The notes under the pieces are model-generated. The model was not told the origin of the DNA, searched no databases, and saw only the letters and a program-made list of their open reading frames with translations. This document shows, one piece after another, positions 36,597 to 49,777 of a stretch of 64,000 nt of DNA. Location of the stretch: the NCBI RefSeq assembly GCF_000150275.1, contig NW_002060945.1:791190-855189 (forward strand), read 5' to 3'. Position numbers and translations under genes: made by a program. The stretch's first letter is position 1. Every line of letters begins with the position of its first letter. The stretch is from Trichoplax adhaerens (lineage: Eukaryota; Placozoa; Uniplacotomia; Trichoplacea; Trichoplacidae).

Positions 36597-37475
36597 TTCA
36601 TCGAGAATATCCGCTCTTTCAGATCCGTTTACATGAGCAAATGCAAACGAGGAATTATCTTTTAGATAATATTCCAATCCTACAAATTACTGTGTGATCT
36701 ATAGCTGAACACCTTGACAGATTCGATCATCGTTCTTTAAAACCCGTTCACATGAAAAAATGCTAACGAAGATTTGTCGTTTAGATTGTACAGTAGTCCA
36801 ACCCTATAAATTACTGTGTGACCTTTACTGCATACCTTGACAGATTCGATCATCACTCTTTAAAACCCGTTCACATGAAAAAATGCTAACGAAGAATTGT
36901 CGTTTAGATTGTACAGTAGTCCAACCCTATAAATTACAGTGTGACCTTTACTGCATACCTTGACAGATTCGATCATCGCTCTTTAAAACCCGTTCACATG
37001 AGCAAATGCTAACGAAGAATGGTCGTTTAGATTGTACAGTAGTCCAACCCTATAAATTACTGTGTGACCTTTACTTTATACCATGACAGATGCGATCTTA
37101 GCTCTTTTAAGTTAAAGTGAAGTAACATTCGTTCATCTGAGCCAATGGTAACGAGGAATTATCGTTTAGATTGTAGTCTAACCTAACAAATTATTGTGTG
37201 ATCTTTACTGCATACTTTGGCAGATTCGATCTTAGCTAACTCTTCAAGTTTTAGTTAAGTAAAATTGTTCCATCAGAGCCAATGCTAGCAATTAATTGTC
37301 GTTTAGATTCTAGTCCAACCCACCAATTTACTGTGCGATCTTTACTACACACCTTGGCAGATTCGATCGTAGCTCTTAAAGTAAAAATTCGTTCATCAGA
37401 GCGAATGCAAACGAGGAATTGTCGCTTAAACTGTAGTCCAATCCTAAAAATTACTGCATGAAATTGCAATATTCG
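36597..37475. repeat. ~123-bp tandem array, about seven units
   Basis: Landmarks 'gattcgatc' fall at 36720, 36843, 36966, 37089, 37223, 37360 and a degenerate one near 37470, so the core period is 123 bp, lengthening at the right. Units carry the conserved block ttagattgtacagtagtcca and attactgtgtga. The three central units are nearly identical and the outer ones diverged, as expected for array growth from the middle. On the minus strand the leftmost unit stays open (YYLKDNSSFAFAHVNGSER) with an AG acceptor in front, while the others have stops. Confidence 0.88.
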
Positions 37476-38074
37476 ATAGGAGTTGATTAGTGTAGGTCCA
37501 AAGCTGCATATTGGTTTAATTTTCTATATTCTGGTCCATAATATGGGCTGTTGCTGCACTTTCTTTTTCGGTCTTTTGTTTGACTGTTTTGTATACCTGG
37601 AACAGTAAAGTAGTATTTCTATTTCATACAGATTCAAAGCTTTACTAGAGTTGAATATAACTTTGTATACCGATTGTAGCACTGACTGAGGGGTACAGGT
37701 GTAGCCTAGGCGCGTATTAAAGACGGCTACCACAGCCAGTTCTAATGCATCAAGAAAAACAAAGGCATCAAGGCCAAGCTAATGGTGCTGCCCCATCCAA
37801 AAAAGGAAGAATCCTCAAAACGATTGATTTATAGCATTCATTAGGTGAGTAGAAACCCTCTAAATACGAAGAGGGATGGCTACAGCATGTATAGATAGTT
37901 TAAATTAGCTTTCAGTATTACCTTAGAAAGGGTAACAAGCGATAGAAATGGAATCCAATATCGTCAACAGTACAAAGGTTCAATCTTTGATTTTCATCAT
38001 TTTCTTCTCTAGCCTTCTTTATCGTTAAATTTTCATCGTGAATTCATGCAATAGTTTCGACACAAGTGTGATGA
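37476..38074. other. Spacer, no gene recognised
   Basis: About 600 bp between the tandem array and the MBD-like gene. A minus-strand open frame of 69 codons at 37524-37733 has no recognisable domain or splice partners. Confidence 0.4.
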
Positions 38075-38283
38075 TTCGATAGCATAGATAAGAATTTTGA
38101 CCATGGATAAGATTGATTGATGAGACCATCATCAGTTAGATAAATCATTGATCAACATCGCCTATTGTAAATAACATCTTGTTCTATTTTATTTCAAAAA
38201 TGGATACAGATTTTAATCATGGCCAACGACAACCATGGACGAGTAATTGACCAGCGTTGGAAGCAGAATACAGTAGCCAAAGA
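38075..38283. repeat. Inverted repeat, left arm (spans MBD-like exon 1)
   Basis: About 210 bp that reappear inverted at 50948-51160. Both arms contain accatcatcagttagataa, a catcttgt...ttcaaaaa stretch and the start ATGGCCAA. The left arm keeps the frame of the MBD-like exon 1; the right arm has a two-base insertion that breaks it. Confidence 0.8.
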
Positions 38284-41035
38284 TAGCAACGTTACCCTTC
38301 TGAATGTCCGTAAGAATGGTAATCGGACCTATCCTTATCCATATTGTCGAAGGTAAAATGGATAAACTAGACGTGTAAATAGAATTGAAATTGGGGGTGT
38401 TTTACAATATCGTTCTTACTCGCACCTATCATGAGCCTGGGGGGAGGGGGGTTAAAGTGTTGATTGTGATATTCTAACGAATCTGTGAACAAATTGAGAC
38501 ATTGCAATAATGTAAAATACCCTCAAATTTGCTATTTTGCTTCTTTCCTCACGTTATTTATCATGATATACGTCATAATCACTATCTCTGTAGATAACAA
38601 TCCTACGTCAACAGGACTTAAAAAAGTTTTAGCGAGTAAATGCCTAATTCTTATTTCATGAATTTTTATTGGTTGTCTTGCTGTTATCCTACCTTTTATC
38701 ATCCATTAATATGTTGCAAGTTCTCTTTCTTATGATAGACTCGTAAAATGATTTTAGTTTATCGTATACAGTAGTATGCATATAAGCATAAGATGAATTG
38801 TAAAACCAAACTCTTGTACTATACTGTAATAATTAGAATCGAAAAGGAGCCTACAACATGAACGAATACGTAACATCAATTATCTTGACATTCCATCCTT
38901 CATTTCAATCTTTCATCAATACGTTAAAACTTATATCTTTCAACTGATTATAAGTTCTTCGATTAATTATGAATTAGAATGCCTGAGAGAGCTACCATTT
39001 GTCTCTTCTACGAGATTTACTCAAAATCAAAGTCTTTACTAACGTAGCACCCGTAAGAAATACGCGTATAGGAGAGTTCCATGTAATGATAATGTATAAC
39101 ATAAATGGATACGATTCTTAATAGTTATACAGTAATTGGTTACCAGAGTTATCTTTCCTATTCGACTCTTCTTTCGGTATTTATCAACCAATTAATAGTT
39201 TATAATTCCTATCTTTTGTTGGTAAGATAGTACCATGTTCTACAGTATACTTTATTGATTCATAACAGTTACATGTACTGCGTGTACTTGATGTTTATAT
39301 GGTCCATGATCTATCAACTAACTTTGAATTTTAATCTCTACAAAGATAATCATCGCATCTGTTAGAATGAATTTGTCAAATATTTAAAATCATTCATCGC
39401 TGAATTAATCCTTCACTTGGCACTGTATTTAAATTTCTGATGACACTTCCATACAGTCCTTGTGATGCGTCTATAAAATTGCAGCTTTGAAGTAATCAAT
39501 CAAGGCTCGAACTGAAACTTAGTTTTGTTGTAAGTTAACGTTGCAACCCTCGGAATTGCTGGTATACCCGTACAAGTTAGTAATGATGAACGAATTTTTC
39601 AAGGCTATAATAACCTCAGTTCTAATAGAATTACTTACTTAAGTATATTAATATCAGAGCTATTTAAATTCAAACTGCTCAATTAATTGAAGTGATAGAC
39701 TAAGTTTATTGTCAGACTGTCTTGAAATAACGAAAATTTTTGTAGCTGTCACACCTAGAGATACAAAACAACTTATCTTATGAAGCACTTTCGCTAAGCA
39801 AAATTGCTCCCATTTAACCCTATTTATGACTTCGACATCCCACTGTTCTTGAGAAAAACTTCTCAGTATCTAACTATGAAGGGTGATCGTTAGTGTACTT
39901 TAAAAAATAGCAATGAATTTACGATATTTTAACTTGGTAATCCATTAATAATTCGAATTATAATACTACTTCCTCATAGATTGGCCTGCATACTTTGAAA
40001 TACGCATAGAATTAACATTAACACAGTAATATAGCATCAGCAGACATTGCACCATCAATTGACGTTTATGTAAAACTATAAGTACTGGTTCTGTTGGCTA
40101 GAGTTAAACATAACACCTTTCATTTATGCTCTTGTGACAGTAAAGGTGTGAAGGAAATAGAATGTTTATAGCCAATGATCAATTTTTAACATGCTCTTAT
40201 TTACTAGTATTACAAATTACACGTACATATGTTATAGTATTATAAATTATACGGACTGTACATATGTTATAGTATTGTATTTAATTAAGTCAAGTGCAAA
40301 GTACAATTTTTATCATTAATAAGTACTTTTTTCAATTTTAGACAGCATAGCCGAAAATTTCGTAATCATCGGGAATTGGCGAACTGTGCAGAAAATACGA
40401 TTAATGTCCAAGATCACAACTATCAATTAAATTGCAGTTATCCTGATAGTATGCATAGAAATCACCTCAGTACAATATCAGATAGTAGCAAAGCCGATGA
40501 GCAGTTAATGAACTCCAATAAGTGCACAAAAAATATTGGCTCAAATATGTTAATCTACCGTCAAACATCTCCATTGGCTCAATATGCAGGCAAAGTAACC
40601 GCCATTCGCCGTACATGTAAAGTAAGAGAAGATTGTAATCGAATGCCTACATCAAATCACGATAAATACGCCGCAATCCCTCCTGAAAAACCAAGTCAAG
40701 TCTTTTGGGAGAAACGATTGCAAGGTATTAAATCAGCTGATGCCAATAGTCTATTTAATCTTTCGCAAGCTATGAAAAAGTACGGCCCTAATTATGATGA
40801 TTTAGCCATTATTCAAGGCATGACAGCCTTATTATATCATAATAAAGCACCCGTTATAGGCCAAATTAATCATCTACAACTATTACAAGCAGATCCTCAT
40901 GTCTGGAGAGATTCAAATCAACCATTATGCCCCAAAATTGTTATCTCAGAAGGTGATATTAAAGGGCAAGAAGATCGTGTAGCACGAACTAGGAAGAAAT
41001 TAGCTGAGATTCTCGCTCAATGTAAAGAAGGTTGA
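38219..41035 (+). CDS. MBD2/3-like NuRD protein, MBD not visible
   Basis: Exons 38219-38352 and 40342-41035 join at phase 2 (AG|A) to give 275 aa. The C-terminal half is clearly MBD2/3: an IR/YRQT...AGKVTAI segment, FWEKRLQG at 166-173, the APVIGQI and VWRDSNQPLC blocks, and a terminal coiled coil (DIKGQEDRVARTRKKLAEIL, about 249-271) that in vertebrate MBD2 binds p66/GATAD2. The middle region is known in MBD2 to contact the HDAC core of NuRD. Exon 1 is short, shows no methyl-CpG-binding domain, and lies in an inverted repeat shared with 50948-51160. The 2-kb intron is unusually long for this locus and could hide further exons, or a different upstream exon may carry the MBD. The exon-2 assignment is strong; the exon-1 assignment is moderate. 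Confidence 0.8.
38353..40341 (+). other. Long intron of the MBD-like gene
   Basis: Nearly 2 kb of AT-rich sequence with no recognisable exon, although most introns in this window are below 400 bp. A poly-G run occurs around 38440. Confidence 0.45.
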
Positions 41036-41385
41036 ATTTAAATCTCGATATGTATCTTAAAGTGAGCGATACTGACCAACGTCAACACGACATTAAAATC
41101 ATATTACGAACTAATTCTAATATATATCGGTTTCTCATTTATGGATAAGTCAAAATATTCAATTGTATTTATAATATGCCAATTTGTACACTTGGCCATC
41201 GATACTTAAATGTGCATTACATATTAAATTCAATATTTCCTTAAATTATATGATAAAACACGATGTACAAACCCAATTATTGCAAAAGTATACGAATTCA
41301 TGAAAACTAGTTGAGATAGAGTGCCGATCTTTACATTTCTTTACAAAAGATTTCAACATGATTCATCTATTCTTTTTAATTAAAC

Positions 41386-41391
41386 AATAAA
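41386..41391 (+). terminator. Polyadenylation signal AATAAA, MBD-like gene
   Basis: First AATAAA that I see after the TGA at 41033, in AT-rich sequence about 350 bp downstream. Confidence 0.4.
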
Positions 41392-41939
41392 TTATTAATT
41401 GTTGTTAGTCTAAAGTATAATCTATCAAGCACATACGTTAAAATAAAAAATTTATTATCTATATAATTTTGTATTACTTGACGTTTGAATGAATGCCATT
41501 CCATAGGCAGCGTATCATATATAAGTTTAACATATCTCATACATGTAATGGTAGAACTACAACGATTGAATTTTAGCAGTTCAATTTGTCAGGCAAAGGC
41601 AATCCATCTACTGTACAAAGATATAGCACACCAACTTGGTTCAGTCCAATCGTTTTAATGTATACCGTACTACTTGCCTTTAACTTCTACAACCTAACCA
41701 TAAAATACAGCAAGCTTCATTTCTAACATAATTCCTAATCATTAATACATTATAAAAGTCTAAAAATTAACCTTTTAACATCAAGATTTAGCCGTAAAAA
41801 TAACAGTCTAACTACTTAACAATCAACATAACCTCTGCCGTTAATAGTTTACTGTATACGAGCATAGCTATCGGCTATCATTCTCCTATCCTTGAAGCTT
41901 TTGGTATTTGTTTATTTCATTATATCAAACATATTTTGC

Positions 41940-44900
41940 ACGCGCAATCTTTAGTAACATTATCGGATTTTCTCCCCACTTTTGTTTCAAATCACCATAA
42001 TAGCGTTAACAATTCCAAACGTTCGCCAAGAGATGGATCATTTTCTTTTAATAGTTTTAGAATAATTTTCTTTCTGTAACAGCAATCGGCTATATTTATT
42101 ATTTTTAATGCAATCAGTGGATAAAATATACCTGAACCTATTTCATTTTAAATGATCATTCAGATGCTTAATTTTGGTGATTTTTCTAATAGATATTTTG
42201 AAAATTGATCGAAGGTACCAAAAGTCGCTAAGTGTAGCCCTACCTGGCCATCAAAGTGTTCTTTTAATTCTTGTTTGGATGTTGTTATAAAATCATTCCT
42301 TATGATTAGAACTGATGATAATTTATCCATTTCCAAAACTTGATTTCTAATTTCATAATATGGACTTTGAAGTCTACTAAATTTTAGGTTATATGGCAGC
42401 TGAAGAATTTTTGAAATCCTTTAATTTTTTTAATCTGAAATTATATCCTCCATTTCCTTTTCCAATACTTTGAAAAAAGGTCTTAGAAGTACTTCTTACG
42501 CTTCCGTCTGGCGAGCCAGTACTGTAACTGTATATTTCAGGTAAAATTCTTCCCGAATCTTCATTAATATCTAATGCAACGCCAAAGTTTCGACTAACTA
42601 ATTGATTTTCACATCCTTGTAGTATCGCATCTAGGACTGCTGTTTTAACGCAACCATTTTTACCGGTAATGACAGCTAGCGTGGGAATGCTACGCCAACG
42701 GAATGGTGCATGAAGATTTTTAACGCTAGCAGCACCGTTAATTTGTAAGTTAAATAAGTATCCTGGCTCTTTACACGCTTTATCAGATCTATCTTCGTAC
42801 ATCCTCGTATCTCTAAATTGAAAATTACTGTCATGACTTTTTTCAATATTAACCTCTTTCAAATACTCGTGTACGATCGCCCTTACCATTTGTTCACTTC
42901 CTAGAAGCGTTGCTTGCGTGCGTAATAGCCTTGATAGCTTTGAGCATCCATGTGCCACAAGTATAGTTGCATTTCTGGTTTAACTCCGGCATTGATAGTT
43001 TGAAGATATCGAATTTCTTACCACTTCCATCAATGATTTGTTGTACAACCTGCGAATTATCTTCATGTGTTGAATGCGAATCAAAATAAATTACGAAAGG
43101 TTTCTTGGCTATAATTTTCTCGATTACCATTACTGCCCGGTGATTATCTTTCATTTTGATCGGTACAACGACCCAGTGTTTATCCCTGCATTTCATAACC
43201 TGACTCATTGCGAGTCTGGCTGAGTCAGGATCATTAACATCCATCGTTGATAAATGCCATAAGGAACTACACTAGTACTTAATAAATAATCTACAGTGGG
43301 AATGGTTAGTGATTTATTCAGACGGTTCGAATTAGTTTCCTGATCGCTGAACTACCTTTGCTGAGCAAGATAATCTTCATAAATTTCATCAATCCTAATA
43401 TTCTTTAAGGACTTATAAACATATCCTTTTATCTCTTCTTCAATTGTACTAATTTTTGCGTTCATAATGATTTCAATAACTTTTTATCGTCCATGTACTA
43501 GAAGTAGCTGTCTCTTTCGGCTTGAACTCTTCCGATGGCAGACGCCGAAGACCGAAAAAACAAATCTTCCTCGTGTAGTTGAAATAAAATCTTCTTAACA
43601 ATTCTTTTCGGATCTATTTCTGCTACCAGTCAATCAAAGTAGTAGGACGAGTATCCTCTTAAAGAAATCCTACGGATAACCAATACAAACCAGTGCTTAT
43701 GGGTTAATTTGACAGGTGAAATAATAAATCTTAATTTCGCGGGATTGGCCAGTAAATCAATAATTTTTTTTATAAGCAATTTATCATTAATAACTGCTAC
43801 TGGAAGTAGTAGGTCATTTTTACTTAATTGGCATTCCTCTTTTAATAAACATTCTACTATAATATGACTAAGAAATCTTTGACTAGATATTTTCTGGCAG
43901 TTACGGCGATGGATTCTGTCAATATCAATCTCCTTTTATTTTAAGATATCTTGCATAGATTTCTTAACCTGATTCACGTCATTTGGATTATCCCATCTTG
44001 CTAGCATAATAGCTTTAATCGCTTTTAATATCCATGTATCACAACTAGTGGCATCAACTCTCTATGTCAACTCCGATGATGATAAATCAATAATATCCAC
44101 ATTATTCCAAGATTGAGCGATAATACTCTTGATAATATTAAGCTGTTCATCGTTTGGGCCCAGTAAATTAAAAAGGAATGCAGATAGTTCCGCTTTAATA
44201 ATTTGATCAATTACTAGCATAGTCCAATGATAGTTTTCATACCGGATAGCAGCAACGATAAAGCATTTATTCTGGTTTTATTTGGTTGGTTAGTCAGTAA
44301 GCTGTCACAAATATCTACTACTGGTGAGTGATCATACGAAATGAAATTCGCGTACTCCATGTTTAATAAATGGTCCATAGTGTCACCGAGTAATGCACTT
44401 GCATTGCTCGGTGGATTTAGACAGAGTTGTCGCTGTAAATTAATGTTATTGTTATGATCTTTCCCGATGTTAATGTCAGTGTTTGTTAAAATATGACGAA
44501 TTCAATCGCTTATATACTGGTATCTACTATTTCGGTCATTAGGTTTCAGTATCATTAGTATCACAGCATGAACGGCCTCTAGCATCCATGTACCACTAGC
44601 GATTTCATCTTTTTGTGTATCTCTGTCGATGATAAATGAGCAATTTCGAATTCTTCAAAGCATTGATTGGTGATATTTTTAACAATATGTAAATTTTCTT
44701 CACTTAGACTAAGCGAATTAAGAATAAATACATGTGGTTTTACTTAAAATTTTAGCTCAATTACCAATCCAACCCAGTTGTTCCTTTCAAACAAGATAGG
44801 TGCAATAATGTAGCGACTTTTACTCTTGATTGATAATTTTATTCACTTGATTAACAGGTCACTATTATCACAAATATCAATTACCAGTAAGATATCATCG

Positions 44901-45016
44901 AGTTGATAGTCTAGATCGCCTTTGTACTTGGTATATAGCAAATAGTTGATGTCATCCTTGCTGAGCCATTCATCTATTTCTTCTTTTCCCAAAACTGATT
45001 GATGATCGTCAACCAT
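41940..45016 (-). pseudogene. Decayed copy of the Ulp1x4-ATPase-TOPRIM gene, TOPRIM end lost
   Basis: Minus-strand relic that reads from an ATG at 45016 (IDEWLSKDDINYLLYTKYKG, matching the intact gene's start) through four Ulp1-like units. Stops and frameshifts begin within the first 75 codons. Catalytic positions have drifted: TCGTW became ASGTW in unit 1 and SCDTW in unit 3. Two longer open pieces remain. 43244-42894 is the fourth unit (YFDSHSTHEDN, CNYTCGTWML, with HW changed to HR). 42958-42389 overlaps it in another frame and holds the ATPase start with Walker A changed from GCGKT to GCVKT. Homology continues to a decayed signature segment near 42030 and stops about 41940, so Walker B and TOPRIM are missing. 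No expression is expected from this copy. Confidence 0.85.
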
Positions 45017-47419
45017 TTCCTAAATACAAGTTAAAATAAATATTGGTCTGTAGACATATGTACCAAATACGGTGGGCTGTCGTAGTAGAGCTTGTGTTGA
45101 TTAAGCTTCTCCAATCTAATTGGTACATAAACTCCCCTTCACTAGCACATGATCCTGCCTATTTTATATCCAGTTGACAAAGATCGATTCAATATTTATC
45201 ATTCTCCAGAATTACCAGAGCTAAAATAAAAAAATTAGCATTTTATTAGGTATTGAAATAATTTAAATTTCAGTAGAAATTTGCATCATATGATGCAGCA
45301 AGATAGGATATTAATCCGTCGTTGTGTTTCCACTCTTAGCCGTTAACGTTAGCGCGAGGAACTTTGATAAACTCCTCCTAGCAAGCTTACTGAAAGTCTC
45401 TTTTATTTAGGATTTATCGCATTTAAATAGTATAGCCGTAATGACGTATTGTACCCTGATTTTAGTAATTCATCACCTTACCTTATGCTAACACGTTAGG
45501 TGCAGTACAACAGGTTACTGTATCCTACATACATAACACCCTTTTCAACCCATCTCAATTTCATTAGATTGTTAAATTGATACATATATGTATATTTGTA
45601 CTGCTCTACCGTACATAATTAATCACCAAGGGAATGACTGAAAAAAGAAGCAATGGCGAAATTTAGTTGCTCTGCAACCTCTAGAATATCTTATGAACGA
45701 CTTTACTGTCCAATTTTTATAATACGATAACATTTTTTATTTTCTTTATCGCGAATCAATGATTCTAATTTATGTTTAAAGAATCTCATGGAGACGCTCT
45801 GGTAATGCTATAATCGTTTGATTACAATTTATTCGCCTGTTTTGTAAAAATATTGGTATTGGTTGTGAATCTTCTCGCCTTTCTTGGGTTCCCAATCAAC
45901 TGGCGGTAACACACAGTTGAATATTATGCAACGAGTTGAACTAATGTTTATACAGAATTAAGTATTATCCAAATGGGTTAAAGGAATGTTTACATAGCTA
46001 AGCTAGAAATATGTTAATCATTGCTCGAATAAAATTAGGTTTTCACAATTTGTTTAAATCACTATATAGTGTAGCCTCAAATAAGCTTTAATGCCAAGAT
46101 TATAGGATTGTACGAAAATAGATAAATTGTAAGCGAGATTATAAGATTGTCTAATTGTCTAATTTAGAAGTGCGAATTATGAATTGAAAGCGCTATAGTA
46201 AATTTAAATATGATCTTGTAGTTTTATCGACTACTTTAACCTAAGGCGAACCTGATTTCATGTAATAAAGTGAAGTTTACAAGAAACTGTAGTTGTTGTT
46301 ATATTTTGGAGAAGATACTTTATTACACACTAGCTAGACAAGCATAACAGATGTTGTGCGAGTGCAGTATAATAGTACGAGATAACATGATAGTCCGGTA
46401 TCCGCCTTCCCCACACAAGTGTTCATTAATCATAGACTAGAATTATTCATCTCTCGCTTTAAAATCTGTTTTGGCCGGAAATATCCAAAAATTCACAATA
46501 AAATATAATTTACACAATATCCTCAAAAACATCAATAACATTAGTGTGACTAGATATAACGAATGATTCACTAGAAAATAAAGTAATTTTTTATTTCACG
46601 CAATCTCAGCATATGAATACCAGGAAGAATCACAAACCTATTTGAAACCCAAAATATTTATGAAATTGCAAGAAAACGTTCGATTTAGAAAATTTCAACA
46701 TTTTAAAAATTCTGGTACAAATCCATCGCTAATTGCATAGTAAAATCTACCACATAGGCAACGCGCACACATAGAGAAATTTTGCATCAGTCGTTTCATT
46801 TCTGTTATTAGTACAGAAACTAAAGATGTCTTACTGTAGTTAGTAAACCTTTATATTTTGAACTTAAAAAGATTAATCAGATAGGTGGGAGTAATTCCTT
46901 TATAGAATATGTCATCTATCACCTTATCCTAAAATTCTGCAATAAAAATCGATGCTATTCTGAATCAGCTTAAACGAGGCTATTACCAGCATCAAAGAAT
47001 CATTTCATGTGAACTAAAGTCTTAGTTAACGTTTTATTAAATCATGAAAATTTCATGGTAAAGACATTAAAATTAGAGATATAAATTCAAAAGTTTACAT
47101 AGACTTATTTAGAAAGCCGGGGCCTGAATAAGTAGCCCCTTAAAACTCTCCCAAAGCTTTTAATTCGACCTGTTAGAGCTGCATCGCTCTATTCCTACGC
47201 TTGATGCTTATAATACTTCTTGCACTAAAATAATCATATCGCTTACAAGAGTTAAGTTAATTTCATCTCAAATTTTATCTGCTCAATCCTGATCAATTTG
47301 CATATTTCTTTTCAAAACTTGCATTTTTTTATGAATCATATTTCATTATCGTTCTATGTTGTTGACTAACTTATATTCCACAACTCTTTTATTCGGTATC
47401 GCTCATTTGAAATTTCAAG
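45017..47419. other. Spacer, no gene recognised
   Basis: About 2.4 kb of AT-rich sequence between two family members. No open frame with domain support and no further recognisable relic of the family. Confidence 0.45.
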
Positions 47420-49777
47420 TTAAACCGAAATATAAGAAGTCTGTAACTCTTTAAGAACTTCTACCAAGTCAGAAGGAATCAAAAAATTTTGGCTTTGAAG
47501 GAATCGGATCATGTTCTTACAATTCTCTATATTTTTAAATGTTTCTTTATAAAACATGACTAAATCGTGTCCTCTCATTTTCAGTATTACTATTGGATAA
47601 GAAACAGTCACTTTACTTTCAAGAGATATATCACTCTTGCTAAAATCTAATTTAGAATTATCTCCATTTCTCAAAAATTGATTTGATTTTAATCTTTTAA
47701 TGGCATCGGTAATTTCATCTGTATATTTGCATAGATTGCGTAACCTTTCAGTCAAAGTATCATATTTTGTGTTCTCGGTTTCAAGAGTGATCTTAATCTT
47801 ACGCATTAGCTGGCCATCAATGTAACTTTGTTTATCACTTTGATTGATACCTTGGTCGTTATGTTGGACACAAACCTGATCAGTATTCTGAGAGTTATTT
47901 TGAATATAATTTTGGATATTGCCTTGTCCATTGCTTTGCTTGCTAAATTGGTTACTATTCAATTTATATATACGTTTTAATTCTTTCAGATCTTCTTTAA
48001 TTTCTTCGCCAATCTTCTGATATTCGTTTAATTGATCATTCATTCGCTTTAATTTATTTAAGTGCTGTTTCAATTTTGAAACGAGATCCTTGAAATCTTT
48101 ACTTTCACTTAACCTGATAAATCTTTCTATTGTTTTAGCCAGCTTATCAAATACATTGTCGATAATAGCTTGTAATATATCGATCTTCGTTTCAGTCCCT
48201 TCTAAAAAGTCAGACAAATGATCAGGATGATTTTGTAAACAAAGTTTACTATTTATTTCCTCTTTAATTTGCGATACGAGTACTTCACCTCTCCTCAGTA
48301 AATTATAATATAAATATACTGGATCATAAATATAATTTTCTAAGCTGTATCTTTCTTTCAAGCATGTAATGTTATTTATTTTCGATTCGCCCTTATTATC
48401 ATTATCAACTAGGCCAAATATAAATCCTTTTAAACTATAATCATCACACTCGTCGGCGACTTTGGGGTCAACGCAAAATTTGACAAGCCTTTCTATTATC
48501 TGTCTAGATGAATCTTCGGTAGTTATATTGCCACACTCATCTGGGGGATGTTTTCTTAGACTGTAACCATGAGATTTAAACTTTAATGGTATACTGGGCA
48601 TGAATAAACGCTTATAAATTATTTTATTCATGATCATTTGGTAAAACATTTCATCATCTGTACCTTCAACAAATACTAGCCTAAAAGGTAAATTAAGATG
48701 CACAAATTCTGAAGTTAATAACTGTATGGCTTGCCCCTTGCTATCAGCCTTACATATCTTGACAATCTTTGCGGTGTTGCCAGTATCAGTTTCTGACATG
48801 GCATCGATGTTGTCTTTGGTTACAAGTGGGTTTGAATGTTTAGTAGGCGTACGGTATGTATGTTCCGCCATGACATAGACACAATTATTAGGTACTAGAC
48901 TAACAGTTGTTGGACAATGAGTGGTCATAATAACCTGCATACCAAGTTCTGATACCAATCTAGTTTTGATAATTTCGATTAACTGTTTAACAAAGCTGGT
49001 ATGAAGATGTGCATCTGGCTCGTCTAGCAAATAGACGGCTTTTTTTTTCTCAGTCTTATCCGTTTTTTCTTTGTCAAATAGCCACAAAATTGATAATAAC
49101 TCCAAAGACTCTCCAGGAGATAATTGTATATCACTCGCACCAGCCGAATCACCGCGTTTTACACATTATGCTTTCTCTCCTTTTTTGCCTTTTCTTACAT
49201 CGTACTTAAACCCGTATTTTTTTAAATGTTGATTTATAACATCAATTTCGACACCTATTTTTGAGCGTATTAAATTTCTCACGAGGCTGTTCCATGAGCC
49301 AAAATTTACATCGGAATGATCTTGGCCATTTAATAGCCGAAATTTACCTAAATCTTCGTTTTTTCTAAAATTAGAACTGTAGTAGTGACATTTCGGAACT
49401 TCTGTAGCATATTTGATGGTAACACCTTTAAAACTTCTGTAGCCTTCTTTGCTTGATATTTTAGAATTTTTGCTACTTTGATTTTCTTTTTCTTCACGAA
49501 ATCCTCGCATTATAGCTTCTAAAACAGCTGTTTTACCGCAGCCGTTTTTACCCGTTATGACTGCCAGCATAGGAATGTTACTCCAGCAGAACGATTGATC
49601 AAGATTTTTAAATCCATTACCAGTAATTTTTATTTCAGTTAAATATCCTAGCTTTTTACATTTTTTATCGATTTCATTGTCATAATGCTCTTGATACATT
49701 TCAGTCTCATTCCGGTTATGTGGCCGTTGGAAACTAGCCATTTTGATATTGAATAGGATAAATCCTGAATGTAGCAA
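47420..49777 (-). pseudogene. Protease-less ATPase-TOPRIM copy with one in-frame stop
   Basis: Minus strand. 49777-49166 encodes the ATPase N-lobe (LAVITGKNGCGKTAVLEAI; Walker A intact) from ATG 49777, or 49741 (MASFQRP). After the TAA at 49168-49166 the same frame continues open to 47420: signature LSPGE, Walker B YLLDEPDAHLH, H-loop TTHCPTT, TOPRIM/DUF4435-like FVEGTDDEMFYQ, GLVDNDNKG and RYSLENYIYDP, then a coiled coil, a Gln/Asn-rich stretch and SYISV at the end. So a single nonsense codon lies in a linker between two otherwise intact halves. No Ulp1-like domain precedes it. It could be a young pseudogene, a two-protein arrangement or a strain-specific stop. The FVEGTDDE motif is more canonical here than in the intact gene (FVEATDDE). 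Confidence 0.8.

Noticed and set aside
40376-41035. MBD2/3-like frame treated as a complete gene starting at 40376
   Set aside because: The codon at 40376 is TTG; the frame continues upstream to an acceptor at 40341, so it is an internal/terminal exon.
47420-49105. TOPRIM half taken as an independent gene starting at 49105
   Set aside because: The codon at 49105 is TTG, and homology to the intact gene continues upstream in the same frame through LSPGE up to the TAA at 49166.
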